DNA of 64,000 nt. Origin: Pedobacter fastidiosus. GTDB taxonomy: Bacteria; Bacteroidota; Bacteroidia; Sphingobacteriales; Sphingobacteriaceae. Within the stretch, counting starts at the first letter, position 1, and the number at the start of each line of letters is the position of its first letter. The position numbers and the translations under genes are program-made. Shown here piece by piece: positions 7,363 through 17,825 of the stretch. Location: contig NZ_JACRYL010000004.1 of the NCBI RefSeq assembly GCF_014306625.1, positions 1 through 64,000 of the forward strand, written 5' to 3'. The notes below the pieces were generated by a model that saw nothing but the letters and a program-made list of their open reading frames with translations, was not told the origin of the DNA and searched no databases.

Positions 7363-9933
7363 ATGAAGAAAAAACTACTCACCATTTTCGTGGCTGTTTC
7401 TGCTATTACCTTTGCTCAAGCACAGGTAAGGCAAGGAGGAGGCGCACCAACCGACTCTACAAGAAGAACACCAGGCGCTGCTTTGGGTTCGGGAATTAGA
7501 GCACAACCAAAACCTTACGATCAGGTAATTACCAATAAAGCATCTACCCGAAAAGGCATGATTACCACGCATAAAATCGAGGATAAATTTTTCTTCGAAA
7601 TTGCTGATACAACCTTAGGAAGAGATATTTTAGTGGTGAGCCGGATTTCAAAATCAGGTTCTGATGTTAGAGATGCTCAAGGTTATGCTGGCGATCAAAT
7701 TGGAAGTGCCGTAATTCGTTTTGAGAAAGGACCGAACAACCGCATTTTCATGCGTAAAATAAGTTACAAAACTTATGGTCCAGATAGTACAACATCTATG
7801 TACCAATCTCTAAAAAATTCGAATATCCAAGCTATTGCTGCTTCCTTTAATATTGCAGCTTTTACACCTGATAAAAAAGGAAGTGTAATCGACATTACCG
7901 ATTATTTAAACAGCGATAATGATATCTTTTATTTCAGTTCGCCAATGGCTAAAACCCGTTTTAGACTTGGTGCACAACTTGCAGATAGAAGCTACATTCA
8001 AAGCTTAAGAAGCTTTCCAACCAATGTTGAAATTAATACCGTAAAAACCTATTCACAAACGGCGGCTCCATCACCATTTGGTGCTGCTGCGCCAAGTATG
8101 GGCGGAGGTGGCGCAGCTTCGGGTTCTTCCACTATCGAATTAAATACTTCATTGGTTATTTTACCAAAAGTGCCTATGAAAGCTCGTTATTTCGATCCAA
8201 GAGTGGGGTACTTCGCAGTTGGTTACACCGATTTTGATCTTAATCCACAAGGCGTTAAAGATATAGAATTAATTAAACGTTGGAAGTTAGAGCCAAAACC
8301 TCAAGATTTGGCCAAATACAAACGCGGCGAATTGGTAGAACCGATTAAACCAATCGTGTTTTACATTGATCCGGCAACGCCGAAAAAATGGATTCCATAT
8401 TTAAAAGCAGGCGTAAACGATTGGGCAAAGGCATTTCAAAAAGCTGGTTTCAAAAATGCAATTATGGCGAAGGAAGCACCAACTTTTGCTCAAGATTCTA
8501 CTTGGAGTATCGATGATGCCCGTCATTCGGCTATCGTTTATAAACCATCAGAAATTGCCAACGCCAGCGGACCAAGTATTTCCGATCCAAGAAGTGGCGA
8601 AATTATGGAAAGCCACATCAATTGGTTTCACAATGTGCAGAAATTGGTTCATGATTGGTACATGATTCAAACAGCTGCGGTAGATCCAAGAGCAAGAAAA
8701 ATGACTTTCAGTGATGAATTAATGGGCGATTTAATTCGTTTTGTTTCTTCGCATGAGGTTGGTCATACACTAGGTTTACGCCATAATTATGGCTCAAGCT
8801 CTACTGTTCCTGTAGAAAATTTACGTGATAAGAAATGGGTAGAAGCCAACGGACATACACCATCAATTATGGATTATGCTCGTTTTAATTATGTAGCACA
8901 ACCAGAAGATAATATCACTTCAAAAGGTTTATATCCACGTATTGGCGATTATGATAAATGGGCAATTGAATGGGGTTATAAGTATTTTGCTGATACAAAA
9001 ACACCAGCTGCCGACGTTCCAGTGTTGAATAAAATGGTGATTGAATCTGCCAAAAATCGCAGATTATGGTTTGGTACAGAAACCAATGCAGATGATCCAC
9101 ATTCGCAAAACGAAGACTTATCCGATAATGCAATGGTTGCCAGTACTTACGGTATTAAAAACCTTAAGGTTATTTTAACTAACCTACCTGCTTGGACAAA
9201 AGAGCCTGCCGATGGTTATGATAATTTATCGAATATGTATGGTCAGTTAACCACTCAGTTTGGTCGTTATATGGGGCACGTTGCCAAGAATATTGGTGGT
9301 GTTTACGAAAACCCTAAAACGGTAGAGCAAGCCGGAGAAGTTTACGAACGTACACCTGCATCAACCCAAAAAGAAGCTATGACATTTTTAGATGTACAGC
9401 TTTTTAAAACCCCAATGTGGTTAATTAACAAGCCTATTTTAGATAATATTGATGCGGATGGGCTAGAAGTTGTGGGTCGATTACAAAACACAACGATTAG
9501 CAGATTGCTATCTACCAATACTTTAACTAAGCTTATTTCTGCAGAAGCTGCGGATGGTGCATCGGCTTACAAAATAACCGATTTATTCTCTGATTTAAAT
9601 GGTTCTATTTTTACAGAGTTAAAATCTAATCAAGCAATTGATGTGTATAGAAGAAACCTTCAAAAATCTTACGTAGATAAGTTAATTTCTATCCTTAAAC
9701 CCGCTCCAGCAGCAGCTGCAAATGTAGTTTTTGGTGGTGGAAGAGGAGGTGCAACTTTGCAACCTGGCATTACAGCAGCGCAAAGCGATGTACTTTCTGT
9801 GGTTAAAGGACAATTGAAAGAACTTGATACAATGATTAAAACGAGCGCAAATACTGCAACAGGTTTAAGCAAATATCATTTACAAGATCTTTCTGATCGG
9901 ATCGAATCTGCTTTGGATTCTAAAAAAGATTAG
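7363..9933 (+). CDS. Secreted zinc-dependent metalloprotease (DUF5117/DUF5118 type)
   Basis: An 856-residue exported protein (signal peptide MKKKLLTIFVAVSAITFAQA). It carries the met-zincin motif HEVGHTLGLRH, with zinc ligands H464, H468 and H474 and catalytic E465. A Met-turn candidate, PSIMDYARFNY, follows about 45 residues later. The N-terminal half matches the DUF5118/DUF5117 layout, and a glycine/alanine-rich insert lies near residues 240-260. Family members are common in Bacteroidota and probably act in the periplasm or outside the cell; physiological substrates are not known. A terminator hairpin follows. Confidence 0.9.
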   Translation: MKKKLLTIFVAVSAITFAQAQVRQGGGAPTDSTRRTPGAALGSGIRAQPKPYDQVITNKASTRKGMITTHKIEDKFFFEIADTTLGRDILVVSRISKSGSDVRDAQGYAGDQIGSAVIRFEKGPNNRIFMRKISYKTYGPDSTTSMYQSLKNSNIQAIAASFNIAAFTPDKKGSVIDITDYLNSDNDIFYFSSPMAKTRFRLGAQLADRSYIQSLRSFPTNVEINTVKTYSQTAAPSPFGAAAPSMGGGGAASGSSTIELNTSLVILPKVPMKARYFDPRVGYFAVGYTDFDLNPQGVKDIELIKRWKLEPKPQDLAKYKRGELVEPIKPIVFYIDPATPKKWIPYLKAGVNDWAKAFQKAGFKNAIMAKEAPTFAQDSTWSIDDARHSAIVYKPSEIANASGPSISDPRSGEIMESHINWFHNVQKLVHDWYMIQTAAVDPRARKMTFSDELMGDLIRFVSSHEVGHTLGLRHNYGSSSTVPVENLRDKKWVEANGHTPSIMDYARFNYVAQPEDNITSKGLYPRIGDYDKWAIEWGYKYFADTKTPAADVPVLNKMVIESAKNRRLWFGTETNADDPHSQNEDLSDNAMVASTYGIKNLKVILTNLPAWTKEPADGYDNLSNMYGQLTTQFGRYMGHVAKNIGGVYENPKTVEQAGEVYERTPASTQKEAMTFLDVQLFKTPMWLINKPILDNIDADGLEVVGRLQNTTISRLLSTNTLTKLISAEAADGASAYKITDLFSDLNGSIFTELKSNQAIDVYRRNLQKSYVDKLISILKPAPAAAANVVFGGGRGGATLQPGITAAQSDVLSVVKGQLKELDTMIKTSANTATGLSKYHLQDLSDRIESALDSKKD

Positions 9934-9955
9934 TCAAAAAGGATTAAAGATTTAA

Positions 9956-9983
9956 AGCGCTCCAACATTGGGGCGCTTTTTTA
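9956..9983 (+). terminator. Intrinsic terminator after the metalloprotease gene
   Basis: Stem AGCGCTCC / GGGGCGCT (one G-T pair) with a 6-7 nt loop, followed by six T residues. Confidence 0.85.
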
Positions 9984-10107
9984 TTTTAAAGCCATTTCAT
10001 TTTATTAATCGAAGCTAAGTAGTAAATTTAAGTATCGATATGTGTTTAAACCTAAAAGATTCTTCAACAGCGATTATGTAAGAATAGAATGGCTTGTTTT
10101 TTCCATA

Positions 10108-10122
10108 ATAGATTTTAACTAT
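10108..10122 (+). promoter_or_regulatory. Candidate OxyR-type operator upstream of katG
   Basis: ATAGATTTTAACTAT fits the OxyR half-operator ATAGnTnnnAnCTAT at every fixed position. It ends about 20 nt upstream of the -33 element of the proposed katG promoter, a position suited to activation. The second half of a full 37-bp operator is poorly conserved. Regulation is inferred from the motif only; no oxyR gene is in the window. Confidence 0.5.
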
Positions 10123-10142
10123 GTGGTTATAAACTTTTATGA

Positions 10143-10174
10143 TTGTTATTGCCACTCATTTTAGACTATTTTTA
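10143..10174 (+). promoter_or_regulatory. Candidate katG promoter
   Basis: TTG at 10143-10145, a 21-nt spacer, then TATTTTTA at 10167-10174, which is TAnnTTTG with one mismatch. The leader to the katG start would be about 40 nt. Confidence 0.45.
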
Positions 10175-10192
10175 TGTTATCAAATAAATTAA

Positions 10193-12496
<2,304 letters not shown>

Positions 12497-12613
12497 GAAC
12501 AAATCCTGAAAGGTATTAAATATTGCTGTTCAACAATAACTAGTTGGATTATAAAAAGAATTCGAATCTGAAGTTAATTCTTAAGTTGAACAATATAAAA
12601 ATAAATTATTTTT

Positions 12614-12646
12614 AATGAGCTCGATATTTTATCGAGCTCATTTTAT
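12614..12646 (+). terminator. Intrinsic terminator after katG
   Basis: A 12-bp perfect stem (ATGAGCTCGATA / TATCGAGCTCAT) with a very short loop, followed by a T-rich stretch. Confidence 0.82.
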
Positions 12647-12719
12647 TTACATGAGTATCATCTTTTTTCTTAAGAATAGGATTAACTATAAACTGTCTGG
12701 ATTTGGTAAATAAAAATAT

Positions 12720-12899
12720 ATGAAAGGTTTGTTCGAATGTGTTATTTTTGCGGGGATCGGCAGATTGAACTCCATTTCACTCCTTGATGAAATGTTTTCG
12801 GACTGTGATATGGCACTAGTTGTTCCATACTGCTTTAACTTTGAAAGTTTAAATCGTATGCACAGCGGAGTGTTAACGGTTTTGTCAACGATCGCCTAA
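12720..12899 (+). other. Uncertain 59-codon ORF in the katG-EVE gap
   Basis: An open frame from ATG at 12720 to TAA at 12899 would encode 59 residues, beginning MKGLFECVIFAGIG. I recognise no family. It fills most of the otherwise empty 279 bp between the katG terminator and the next gene and ends 26 nt before it. Codon use is not clearly coding-like and no ribosome site is visible. It could be chance or a decayed gene. Confidence 0.2.
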
Positions 12900-12925
12900 A
12901 AAACCGCTTATAAACCACTTTAAAG

Positions 12926-13339
12926 ATGCAAAAAACACAATATTGGCTAGTAAAGTCTGAGCCTTTTAAATACAGTTGGGAAAAATTTAATCAAGATGGT
13001 CGCACCTTTTGGGATGGCGTTCGAAATTACCAAGCGAGGAATAATCTCAAAGGAATGAAAGAAGGTGATTTGGTTCTTTTTTACCACAGTAATGAAGGCA
13101 AAAACGTTGTCGGAATTGCTAAAGTGGTTAGAGAGTTTTACCAAGATCCAACAACGGATGATGCCAATTGGGTAGTCGTTGATCTTTCTCCGGTAGAAGC
13201 ATTAAAAAATCCAGTTTCTTTAGAGCAAATTAAGGCTGAAGAAAGCCTAGCGGATATTTCTTTGGTTCGTCAAGGTCGTTTATCTGTAATGCCATTAAAA
13301 GCTGAGGAATTTGATAAAATTTTGGAAATGGGAAGCTAA
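12926..13339 (+). CDS. EVE domain protein
   Basis: A 137-residue EVE-domain protein of the PUA-like fold, related to YTH domains, proposed to recognise modified bases in RNA or DNA. Characteristic segments are YWLVKSEPFKYSWEKF at the start, FWDGVRNYQARNNLKGMK (residues 30-47), and GDLVLFYHSNEG. The pocket is essentially the full length of the protein. It is a stand-alone gene with no restriction genes nearby, so a housekeeping role is more likely than defence. Confidence 0.92.
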   Translation: MQKTQYWLVKSEPFKYSWEKFNQDGRTFWDGVRNYQARNNLKGMKEGDLVLFYHSNEGKNVVGIAKVVREFYQDPTTDDANWVVVDLSPVEALKNPVSLEQIKAEESLADISLVRQGRLSVMPLKAEEFDKILEMGS

Positions 13340-13389
13340 TCTTATTATCTCTCTCAATTGAATAGTTTAATATTTTCAACACGCTCCAA

Positions 13390-13902
13390 ATGAAAATTAC
13401 AATAGTTACAGTTCTTATTGTTTTCTTTGCTTGCCTAATTGTAAAAGAAAGTAAGGCTCAAGAATTTATAAATTACCAGGTAAAAGTAGTTACAGATTCT
13501 TTGGGTACGCAAAAAGGAACCCTAGAAAAAATATCAGCAGAGGGAGTTGCAATTAATGATGGTTATGGCAATTACTTAATTATCAAATCTAAAAATATCA
13601 TCAGTATTCGTTTAAAGAAAAAGGGTACAACTACTTCGCAAGGTCTTTTATACGGGACGGTTTCTGGGGCAGCGATTGGTTCTCTGGCATTTCTTGATAA
13701 TGGAATTGCATCAGACGATCAACTTGTTGGTTTTTTAGCCATAACCACATTGGGTGCAGTAGTTGGTACAACTTATGGTTTAATTGCAGAATTAAGATCA
13801 AATAAATTAATGTTGAGGATTAATAAAGATCCACAGGTTTTTGCTAGCGAGTATCAAAAGCTCGAAAAATATTCTAAAGCCTTTTATATTGATAAACCAT
13901 AA
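13390..13902 (+). CDS. Exported small protein with beta domain and glycine-rich membrane segment
   Basis: 170 residues, function unknown. A signal-peptide-like N-terminus (ITIVTVLIVFFACLIVKESKA) is followed by a short beta-rich region with the pattern KGTLEKISAEGVAINDG then IIKSKNIISIRLKKKG. A glycine-rich hydrophobic stretch follows (GLLYGTVSGAAIGSLAF and LGAVVGTTYGLIAE), resembling a glycine-zipper hairpin. The gene at 42725-43180 has the same order of elements and may be a distant paralogue. It lies between an EVE gene and a convergent antiporter. Confidence 0.7.
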   Translation: MKITIVTVLIVFFACLIVKESKAQEFINYQVKVVTDSLGTQKGTLEKISAEGVAINDGYGNYLIIKSKNIISIRLKKKGTTTSQGLLYGTVSGAAIGSLAFLDNGIASDDQLVGFLAITTLGAVVGTTYGLIAELRSNKLMLRINKDPQVFASEYQKLEKYSKAFYIDKP

Positions 13903-13928
13903 CATCGATAGGAAGATTATCTACAAAA

Positions 13929-15119
13929 TTAAACCGTAATCGTTTCTTCCTTTTTTCTATTGCTAAAGGCAATTCCCAATGTCATAACGATGCTCGATCC
14001 TAGTACAACTAAAAACAGAAACGATGGACCAACTTCAGGGATTTTTAATGAAGCCGGCAAATTAAAGTATAATAATATGCTGATTAATCCCCGTGGTGCT
14101 ATATATATTATTGGTGCAAGGCTCTCCTTTTTAAAGAATTTCAGACAAATAAATCGAATTGCATAAATGGAAGCTAGGATAAAGAAACCATTGGCAAGTA
14201 CAGGCTGATCATTTAGTTCGTAGATGTTCATCGTAAAACCAAAAATTACAAAGAAAAAGGTTCTTAAAATGAAAGCACTTTCTGCTGAAAGTTGATAAAG
14301 CTGAGATAAATCGGCAGTTAAGTTTTTGTATAAAAAAACACTCCTAAACCATGCGTTCTGAATGGTATCTGCATTGTTAAGAAACAAACCCGTACTCAAA
14401 ATTAACACTAACGAAGATAAATGATAAGATTGGCCAATGGCATAAACCAAAATTAGAATCGAAATAATCAGAAAGAATTTTATATGGTGAACAAGTTTGC
14501 CCATAATGTATAAAAGAACGATACAGGCAATTGCAGAGAGTAAAATAATAAGAAATGTACTTAAACCCAAGCTAATAAACGATGAAGTAGAAATAGATGG
14601 ATTGGTGATTGCAAAATTGAAGATGATGATGCCTAGAATATCAGAAAACGAAGATTCGTAAATTACAAATTCTTTGTTGCTCTTATTTAGTGCGGCTGCA
14701 GAAGGGATAGCAATAGCCGAACTGATTACACTAAATGGAATGGCATTGGCAATGCAGGTGTATAAATCTTTGTGCGTAATTTGAAAGATAATAAAAGTAA
14801 TTACCGAAACAGTAGCCAATAAAATAGTTAGTGCCGATAGGAATGCACTTTTTATAATGGTGTTTTTCTGCTTATCGTACTTCAGTTCTAGTGAGCCTTC
14901 AAAAACGATTAAAATTAAACCAACAGTACCCAAAGTTGGTAAAATAGTTAGGAAATTAAACGTGTGGATTTTTAAATTATCAATCAATAATCTTAAGCCG
15001 ATACCCAATAAAAGCAATAATAAAACCGAAGGTATTTTGGTTTTACTGGCCACTAAATCAAACAGATAAGAGAAAATCACTAATCCGCTTAAAATGATAA
15101 GGATGGTATAAGTTGTCAT
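13929..15119 (-). CDS. Cation:proton antiporter (Na+/H+ exchanger family)
   Basis: A 396-residue polytopic inner-membrane protein with about 12 hydrophobic segments and the sodium/proton exchanger fold (PF00999). Recognisable parts are IPSVLLLLLLGIGLRLL early on, VGLILIVFEGSLELKYDKQK, IPSAAALNKSNKEF and the acidic ESSFSDILGIIIFN in the ion-binding core. It probably exchanges Na+ or K+ for protons in pH and ion homeostasis. There is no C-terminal TrkA or USP domain. It is convergent with the preceding small-protein gene and ends 27 nt from it. Confidence 0.85.
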   Translation of the reverse strand: MTTYTILIILSGLVIFSYLFDLVASKTKIPSVLLLLLLGIGLRLLIDNLKIHTFNFLTILPTLGTVGLILIVFEGSLELKYDKQKNTIIKSAFLSALTILLATVSVITFIIFQITHKDLYTCIANAIPFSVISSAIAIPSAAALNKSNKEFVIYESSFSDILGIIIFNFAITNPSISTSSFISLGLSTFLIILLSAIACIVLLYIMGKLVHHIKFFLIISILILVYAIGQSYHLSSLVLILSTGLFLNNADTIQNAWFRSVFLYKNLTADLSQLYQLSAESAFILRTFFFVIFGFTMNIYELNDQPVLANGFFILASIYAIRFICLKFFKKESLAPIIYIAPRGLISILLYFNLPASLKIPEVGPSFLFLVVLGSSIVMTLGIAFSNRKKEETITV

Positions 15120-15188
15120 GTTTTCAGCGTATTGTTAATCGCTAAAATAACACAATCATCCTAATGAGTATGAAATTTTTTGTAAAAA

Positions 15189-15710
15189 TTATGCTTTAAA
15201 GAAAAGTGCTTTAAGTTCATTTGCATCATCAGGATGCATTTTTCCGCCTAAAACCAAACGTAATTGTCTGCGTCTTAATGCACCATGAAAAAGTTCAAAC
15301 TCTTCTGGTGTTTCTGGAGTAAGTTCGGGAACAGGAATAGTACGTGCACTTTGATCAACCGCTACGAAAGTGTAATAGGCCTCATTACTTTTTTGGCGGG
15401 CACCACTTGGAATATTTTCTGCCCAAACATCTAAGCGAACTTCTACAGATGTATTAAAAGCACGAGTTACTTTGGCTTCGATTGTAATTACATCGCCCAG
15501 TTTAATGGGGTGTTTAAAAGAAACGTTATCTACAGATGCGGTTACAACGATACGATTGCAATGTTTTTGAGCTGAAATTGCGGCGGCAATATCCATCCAA
15601 TGCAGTAAACGACCACCCATTAAATTGTTTAGTGTATTGGTATCGTTTGGCAATACCAATTCGTTCATTATTGTAAAACTTTCTCTAGCAAATTTCTTTT
15701 TAAGACTCAT
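15189..15710 (-). CDS. Acyl-CoA thioesterase (hot-dog fold)
   Basis: 173 residues from MSLKKKFARES; a TTG start four codons upstream is less likely. Acyl-CoA thioesterase of the YciA/BFIT type, hydrolysing acyl-CoA to free acid and CoA in the cytosol. Family marks are NTLNNLMGGRLLHWMDIAAA, with the hot-dog helix, and VDNVSFKHPIKLGDVITIEA. The final 50 residues form an extension common in Bacteroidota members. No operon partner is evident: the upstream gap holds two hairpin repeats. Confidence 0.9.
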   Translation of the reverse strand: MSLKKKFARESFTIMNELVLPNDTNTLNNLMGGRLLHWMDIAAAISAQKHCNRIVVTASVDNVSFKHPIKLGDVITIEAKVTRAFNTSVEVRLDVWAENIPSGARQKSNEAYYTFVAVDQSARTIPVPELTPETPEEFELFHGALRRRQLRLVLGGKMHPDDANELKALFFKA

Positions 15711-15830
15711 AATCGAGCGCAAAAGTAAATAAAATGTGGGTTAAAACAGCATAAACAGCTAGCGAAGTTTTATTGAGTTGTGAAGAAGGAGCGCTTTCTC
15801 CGTTTATGAAAAATAAGTGTTTCACAGTTT

Positions 15831-15877
15831 AGATTTGACAACTTTAATTGCAAGTAGGAAAGAAAGTTGTCAAATCT
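15831..15877. repeat. TTTGACAACTT hairpin, first of two
   Basis: A 14-bp perfect stem (AGATTTGACAACTT / AAGTTGTCAAATCT) around a loop of about 19 nt. A near copy with flanking sequence lies 102 bp further on, so this is a direct repeat of a palindrome. Confidence 0.85.
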
Positions 15878-15932
15878 CAAAAGCTTTTAAAGTAAGTTTC
15901 CCCAATTGATCAAAAAAGGTGTTTCATGGTTT

Positions 15933-15979
15933 AGATTTGACAACTTCAATTTCAAATAGGAAAGAAAGTTGTCAAATCT
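15933..15979. repeat. TTTGACAACTT hairpin, second of two
   Basis: Same 14-bp stem as 15831-15877, with three loop changes and a shared GTGTTTCA flank. It lies just downstream of the bestrophin stop codon on the minus strand, where it could also protect the mRNA 3' end. Confidence 0.85.
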
Positions 15980-15996
15980 TAAAAGTCAAAAAATAA

Positions 15997-16923
15997 TTAC
16001 AGAATATAATACGAGCCAACTGGTGCAAGTTCTGTTTGAGGCTTATCCTCGTACAATTTATTATCATCCAGCATTTGGCATAAATCACATTCTATATTTC
16101 TACAAATCGTTGTTGTAGGTGTATCTGTAGGTTTATTTTCAAATGGATCTTGAAGGTGAACTGCCATTTTCTCAACCAATAAGAAAAATGTAGCTATGGC
16201 AACAACCAATGGAACTTCCATATATCCAAAATATTCAATTAATCCGAAAGGCAATAAAACGATGAATAAATGGATCGACATATTGATGTACTTGCTGTAA
16301 GTAACTGGGAAAATGGTGTTTTTTATTCTTTGCGATCCACCCATGTGGTTACATAAAGCGGTTAACGTTTTATCAATTTCTATCTGTTGATATTGATTAA
16401 TCCAGCCTTCATTCAAGGCTTTTCTCAAATCCATTGCATGAAGTTCCAATATAGAAACCGTAACATTGCGGTGCCTTTTAATAAATAGCATATCTTCTTC
16501 GGTTAAATACCTTTCCAATCCTTTATAGGGACTAAAACCTCTTAAAGATTGACTTAGCGAATAACACCAGGCAATTTGGCGTTTTACAAATTTTGCTTTA
16601 AAAGCTTCAATTTCTTCTGAACCATAAGTGTTTTCTACAAGGTACAATATCTGGCGGGAGAGGGTTCTTGAATCATTAACTATGGAACCCCAGATAATTC
16701 TTGCCTCCCACCATCTATCGTATGCCTGGTTAGAACGAAATGCCAATAAAAGAGATATAATTGTTCCCAATAATGCCGGTACAGCTACTGGAATTGAGAT
16801 ACGTGTAACATGAAAATTTTGGTATAGAACTACAATGCCAAGCGAATATGCAATAACAAAAAAGAGTTCTTTCTTTATTTTACCAAAAATATAGGTGAGT
16901 GGAATATTATTTCGTAACAGCAT
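15997..16923 (-). CDS. Bestrophin-family anion channel
   Basis: 308 residues of the bacterial bestrophin/UPF0187 family, pentameric inner-membrane ion channels. Diagnostic segments are VPALLGTIISLLLAFRSNQA, then YDRWWEARIIWGSIVNDSRT (residues 69-88), with hydrophobic pairs near residues 20-60 and 215-250. The C-terminus carries CRNIECDLCQML, a small cysteine cluster. It is followed (minus strand) by hairpin repeats and preceded at a short distance by the Usp-like gene, which may be co-transcribed. Confidence 0.92.
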   Translation of the reverse strand: MLLRNNIPLTYIFGKIKKELFFVIAYSLGIVVLYQNFHVTRISIPVAVPALLGTIISLLLAFRSNQAYDRWWEARIIWGSIVNDSRTLSRQILYLVENTYGSEEIEAFKAKFVKRQIAWCYSLSQSLRGFSPYKGLERYLTEEDMLFIKRHRNVTVSILELHAMDLRKALNEGWINQYQQIEIDKTLTALCNHMGGSQRIKNTIFPVTYSKYINMSIHLFIVLLPFGLIEYFGYMEVPLVVAIATFFLLVEKMAVHLQDPFENKPTDTPTTTICRNIECDLCQMLDDNKLYEDKPQTELAPVGSYYIL

Positions 16924-16946
16924 AATATAAAGTTTTTCGTAATTAA

Positions 16947-17444
16947 TTAAGCGTTTGCTTTTTCCAACTGAGTTTCATGAATTCTAGTTTCAATCAAGTT
17001 TTCTGGTGTATGTACAGCACTTGTATCTAACTGAATAACTTCACAACCAGCTCGTTCTGTTAAATATTTTGGATCGATACTGAATTTATTAATCGGACTG
17101 AAATTGTAATTCTTCGGATAAGCAATGCAATCAACATCAAAAGCATCGATAAAATTTTTGAAGGCCGAAACCGTACTTCCATAAAAATATTCTATTCCTA
17201 TGGTTTGAACCTGATCAGAATATTGAACTTTATATTGATTTAGTTTTTCATAAAAGGCATCGCTAACATTTTCGTAATCGCGACTTCTTCTGCTCAACAT
17301 TAACATATCTGTAATAGAATCTGATAATTTAAAAGCATGAATAAAAATAATTTTTAAGCTTTCTTTAGGTTGATCGTTAACTAATGCATCAATAATTTTT
17401 GTGCTTTCTAGATTAAAATCGGTCGGAATTAATATCGTTTTCAT
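16947..17444 (-). CDS. Universal-stress-protein-like protein
   Basis: 165 residues with the start of a USP/HUP fold (MKTILIPTDFNLESTKIIDA) and a central strand LKIIFIHAFKL. The ATP-binding GxxG(S/T) loop of classical UspA is not visible, so nucleotide binding is doubtful. The C-terminal part shows IAYPKNYNF and a charged tail. It lies 23 nt upstream of the bestrophin gene on the same strand and probably forms a unit with it. Assignment rests on the N-terminal fold only. Confidence 0.6.
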   Translation of the reverse strand: MKTILIPTDFNLESTKIIDALVNDQPKESLKIIFIHAFKLSDSITDMLMLSRRSRDYENVSDAFYEKLNQYKVQYSDQVQTIGIEYFYGSTVSAFKNFIDAFDVDCIAYPKNYNFSPINKFSIDPKYLTERAGCEVIQLDTSAVHTPENLIETRIHETQLEKANA

Positions 17445-17554
17445 AGGTGTTTCTTATTTAAATATTTTATTAATAAATTATTTATACAAGTTTACCTTGA
17501 TGTTATTATAGCGAAATAAGAACGAGATTAAAATGAGATTAGAATTTTAATAAA

Positions 17555-17820
17555 GTTCACTGGTTCATTGGTCAGTTGTTCATTGGTAACCCACTGGCTA
17601 ACAAATAGCAATAAATAGGCGTGTTCACTGGTTCATTGGTCAGTTGTTTATTGGTAACCCATTGGCCAATAAATAAGCAATAAATAGGGGTGTTTACTGG
17701 TTCATTGGTCAGTTGTTCATTAGTAACCCATTGGCTAACAAATAAGCAATGACTAATAGTAATAGCTTAATAACCAATGATTAATGACCAATGAACCAAT
17801 GACTATTGAACTAATGACTA
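17555..17820. repeat. Three 68-69-bp tandem repeats with an inverted tail
   Basis: The unit starting GTTCACTGGTTCATTGGTCA occurs at 17555, 17623 and 17692. The tail (about 17770-17820) carries words such as ACCAATGAACCAATGAC, inverted versions of the unit, so a large imperfect fold-back is possible. No coding potential. It abuts the 3' end of the histidine kinase gene and fills most of a 381-bp gap. Confidence 0.8.
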
Positions 17821-17825
17821 ATGAA

